Positions 61,703 to 64,000 of a stretch of DNA of 64,000 nt are shown piece by piece. The position numbers and the translations under genes were made by a program. The notes under the pieces were generated by a model that saw only the letters and a program-made list of their open reading frames with translations, was not told the origin of the DNA and did not search any database. How positions within the stretch are numbered: the first letter of the stretch is position 1; each line of letters begins with the position of its first letter. Origin of the DNA: Orrella sp037026685 (GTDB lineage: Bacteria > Pseudomonadota > Gammaproteobacteria > Burkholderiales > Burkholderiaceae_B); contig NZ_JBANET010000017.1 of assembly GCF_037026685.1 (NCBI RefSeq), positions 1 to 64,000 of the forward strand. Direction: 5' to 3'.

Positions 61703-64000
61703 TCAAGCCAGCCACTGCGATAGCCAGTACGCGGCGTGCTTTTGATCCAGCATCCAGTTCTGTAGCACCGCTTGGCGTAGTGCATCGCCGGCCTTGGCTG
61801 TTGCATCGAGATCATGGGTATGCATTCGAATCGCTTCCACCCAATCCTTGAAGCGCGGCTTGACACGCGTCACCGGCAGCGGTCCTCGATAAGGCATGAT
61901 ATCGCTGCAAACGACAGGAAAACCGCAGGCTCCATATTCCAGCAGGCGCAAGTTGCTCTTGCACCGGTTGAACAAATTATCTTCCAAGGGGGCCAGCGCC
62001 AGATCCAGGTTCAGGCCGGCCAATTTTGCCGGATACTCCTCGATGGGCACACCCGGATGAAACTCGTGAATGTATGGGCGGATGCTGTCCGGACACATAC
62101 CAAAGAACACCCATTCGACCTCGTCAGACAGCGCCTTCACCACTTCGGCGATCAGTTCCAGATCACCACGATGGCTGCTTCCTCCAGCCCAGCCCACGCG
62201 TGGCCGCAGACCTTGGCGGCGCTGGCCTTGTACATTCGACCACCAATGCAGCGGCAGATGGTTTTCGACGACCCGTGTATCCGGATGCAGGCCATCCAGC
62301 GCTTCGGCCAACGCTGGTGTCGAGACGATGAACCGGTCCACCAGTTTCAAAGCTTCCCGCATCGTCTTGAGGATGTCCTTGGGCAATTGCCCTTGATGTG
62401 CGCTCTTGAGCGGCAAGTTGGGCAAGTAATCGTCCAGCTCGGCGACCTTGAAACACCGGTTAAAGCGTGCCAGCCGCTTTTGCAACTCGATCTGCTCCTT
62501 GACCAACTGACGCTGCAATACCAGAGTATCGGGAGCTAGGCGCTCCATTTCCACCGGAGAGTAATACCGATCGCTGGTCCTGGAGTCAGCCAGTCCGAAA
62601 TCGTTTATCGTCCGGGACGGCTGCATTATCCTGTAATGCCCGCAACCCTGACGGTCGGCCGGCTGCGCCAAAATGACAGGAAGGGGGCGCCAGCGCAATG
62701 GGCGCCAATTGTTCTCATTATGTATGTCGACCTGAAATCCAGCACCTTCAAGCGTAAGGTTCTGGTTATAGGCGGGGTCTCGCGCAATAACCGGGAGCCA
62801 TTTTTCATAAAGCGCATCCTGTTCTGCCTGGAACCGCTTCATCTTGGCCTGTCCGTCAGTAGTGTCCACCTTGGCTTGGCTGACACTGCCGACATGCATC
62901 ACTACGGCATGTGGCGTCCATACCACCAGGTAACCGGCTTGACGCGCTTTCAGGCACAGGTCAACGTCGTTATAGGAAACCTTGAAGGCATCTTCGTCCA
63001 GCCCGCCAATCTCAGCATAGACCGACGCGCGGATCATCAGGCAGGCGGCCGTGACGGCACTGTAGTTTTGGTCGACTTGCAAGCGGTACATATAGCCGGG
63101 GGCATCCGCGCTCTCGCCGATGAAAGGATGGTCTGCCGGGCCGCGCAAGCCCAGCACCACACCGGCATGCTGGACGCGGCCGTCGGGATATAGCAGCTTC
63201 GCCCCCACGATGCCCACTTCCGGACGTTGCGCATGGTTTAGCATGGCATCCAACCAGTCTTCTCGCAGCATTGCCGTATCGTTGTTGAGCAGCACGAGAT
63301 ATTCGCCACGCGCGTGGCGTGCGGCCAGGTTGTTCATCGCCGAGTAGTTGAACGGTTGGGGATAGCGCAACACGCGCAACTGCGGGCTGTTCATCGACTC
63401 GATACCATCTAGCCAGGCGCAAGCATCGGCATCGGTGCTCCCGTTGTCCACGATCAGCACTTCATAGTTCTTGTAGGCAGTCTTTTCCAGCAAGGTTTCC
63501 ACGCACCGCAGCAGCAGTTGGAACTGGTTGCGGGTAGGAATAATGATGGACACGGCCGGTGTCGCCGGGTGTCCGTAATTGATGCGATAGCAGCCTGGCA
63601 GGTGCGCGGCGACTTTGGCCTGTTCGTAGCCGCGATTGCGCAGATGGCGCAATAGCGCGATCTGTTCAGCCTGGGTGGTGGTGATTGTCGGGGTATCTAT
63701 GATCAACAGCGGTTCGTCGACGTGACCGAGGCCGGCGACGCCACCGGCATCGATCAGGCGCAGCAACAGGTCGAATTCGGGCGCATCGGCGAAAGCCGGG
63801 TCAAAGCCGCCCGCTTCGATGAATACATCACGCCGGAACAGCCAGCGCCGAGCCATGCCGGCGGGCATGGACAGCAGTAGGTCCAGGTTGAAATCCGGGC
63901 GCAGCAGCGCTGACAGATCGCCGGATGGCAGGCGCATCATTTCATCGGCATACGCCGCGCGTATCCCGTCAGCATTCGCCAGTTCCTGAGCCAGAGCAAC
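61703..64000 (-). CDS. Large multidomain glycosyltransferase (partial, 5' end beyond window)
   Basis: At least 765 residues; the frame stays open to the right edge, so the true start is outside. The visible part begins in the tail of one GT2-like domain (AGGFDPAFADAPEFDLLLRL). A full GT2 domain follows, with VSIIIPTRNQFQLLLRCVET, VLIVDNGSTD and the metal motif LVLLNNDTAM. The last 330 residues are a GT1/GT4-like domain (VGWAGGSSHRGDLEL, NLRLLEYGACGFPVVCSD). Such proteins build O-antigen or other surface glycans. Its GC content is clearly lower than the rest of the window. Confidence 0.85.
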   Translation of the reverse strand, partial: VALAQELANADGIRAAYADEMMRLPSGDLSALLRPDFNLDLLLSMPAGMARRWLFRRDVFIEAGGFDPAFADAPEFDLLLRLIDAGGVAGLGHVDEPLLIIDTPTITTTQAEQIALLRHLRNRGYEQAKVAAHLPGCYRINYGHPATPAVSIIIPTRNQFQLLLRCVETLLEKTAYKNYEVLIVDNGSTDADACAWLDGIESMNSPQLRVLRYPQPFNYSAMNNLAARHARGEYLVLLNNDTAMLREDWLDAMLNHAQRPEVGIVGAKLLYPDGRVQHAGVVLGLRGPADHPFIGESADAPGYMYRLQVDQNYSAVTAACLMIRASVYAEIGGLDEDAFKVSYNDVDLCLKARQAGYLVVWTPHAVVMHVGSVSQAKVDTTDGQAKMKRFQAEQDALYEKWLPVIARDPAYNQNLTLEGAGFQVDIHNENNWRPLRWRPLPVILAQPADRQGCGHYRIMQPSRTINDFGLADSRTSDRYYSPVEMERLAPDTLVLQRQLVKEQIELQKRLARFNRCFKVAELDDYLPNLPLKSAHQGQLPKDILKTMREALKLVDRFIVSTPALAEALDGLHPDTRVVENHLPLHWWSNVQGQRRQGLRPRVGWAGGSSHRGDLELIAEVVKALSDEVEWVFFGMCPDSIRPYIHEFHPGVPIEEYPAKLAGLNLDLALAPLEDNLFNRCKSNLRLLEYGACGFPVVCSDIMPYRGPLPVTRVKPRFKDWVEAIRMHTHDLDATAKAGDALRQAVLQNWMLDQKHAAYWLSQWLA

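Noticed and set aside
61527..61715. A 62-codon frame downstream of the large glycosyltransferase
   Set aside because: It overlaps the glycosyltransferase end, has no ribosome site and no recognisable features.

Overview
The window is high-GC DNA whose gene content, gene order and partial insertion sequence point to a Bordetella species or a very close Alcaligenaceae relative. The first 126 bases are the end of an IS481-family element (IS481 or IS1002 type). It carries the first codons of the transposase (MNTHKHARL) and sits next to an NCTAGN-type target. Most of the window is chromosomal housekeeping DNA. GC content falls visibly only in the last roughly 2.5 kb, and mobile or accessory traits are concentrated after about 57.6 kb.

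Layout. 0-2.3 kb: IS end, then a TctD/TctE-type two-component pair. 2.4-7.5 kb: LexA-controlled recA with recX, then the divergent metR/metE pair. 7.6-10.3 kb: a DUF2889 gene and sucCD. 10.6-12.3 kb: two tandem TerC-family membrane proteins and a 40-residue membrane peptide. 12.3-17.5 kb: hemC-hemD-hemX-hemY and ppa. 17.6-18.3 kb: a fumarylacetoacetate-hydrolase-family enzyme. 18.4-28.7 kb: a compact Tad/Flp pilus operon in which nearly every start overlaps the previous stop; its ATPase is fused to an FHA domain, and the run ends in a DUF192 gene that has no in-frame stop before it collides with a convergent membrane-protein gene. 28.8-36.9 kb (minus strand): thrB, then the run cyoABCD-surf1-regB-regA, which links a bo-type quinol oxidase to a redox-sensing two-component system. 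37-42 kb: an MHS-family transporter, a DUF1488 protein, and the copper module cueR-copA with divergent copZ; both copper promoters have the 19-bp spacer typical of MerR control. 42.1-44.3 kb: a peroxiredoxin-glutaredoxin hybrid followed by a lipoamide-dehydrogenase-like flavoprotein. 44.4-51 kb (minus strand): a GlsB-type membrane protein, SCO1, oligopeptidase A, folD and a FixJ/FixL-like two-component pair. 51.2-57.6 kb: the pyruvate dehydrogenase operon aceE-aceF-lpdA; the lipoyl domains of aceF and lpdA are almost identical in DNA sequence.

After lpdA the character changes. Two PIN-toxin/Phd-antitoxin pairs flank an Rpn-family nuclease gene, and a 118-bp direct repeat brackets the first pair plus the Rpn gene. 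One repeat copy is the 3' end of the second PIN gene; the other is an orphan fragment of the same 3' end. The window ends in two glycosyltransferase genes; the larger runs off the right edge.

Functionally the window covers respiration and energy metabolism (PDH, succinyl-CoA synthetase, quinol oxidase), haem and methionine synthesis, metal and oxidant defence, a surface pilus, and a recently rearranged toxin-antitoxin island next to surface-polysaccharide genes. No rRNA, tRNA or CRISPR array was recognised.
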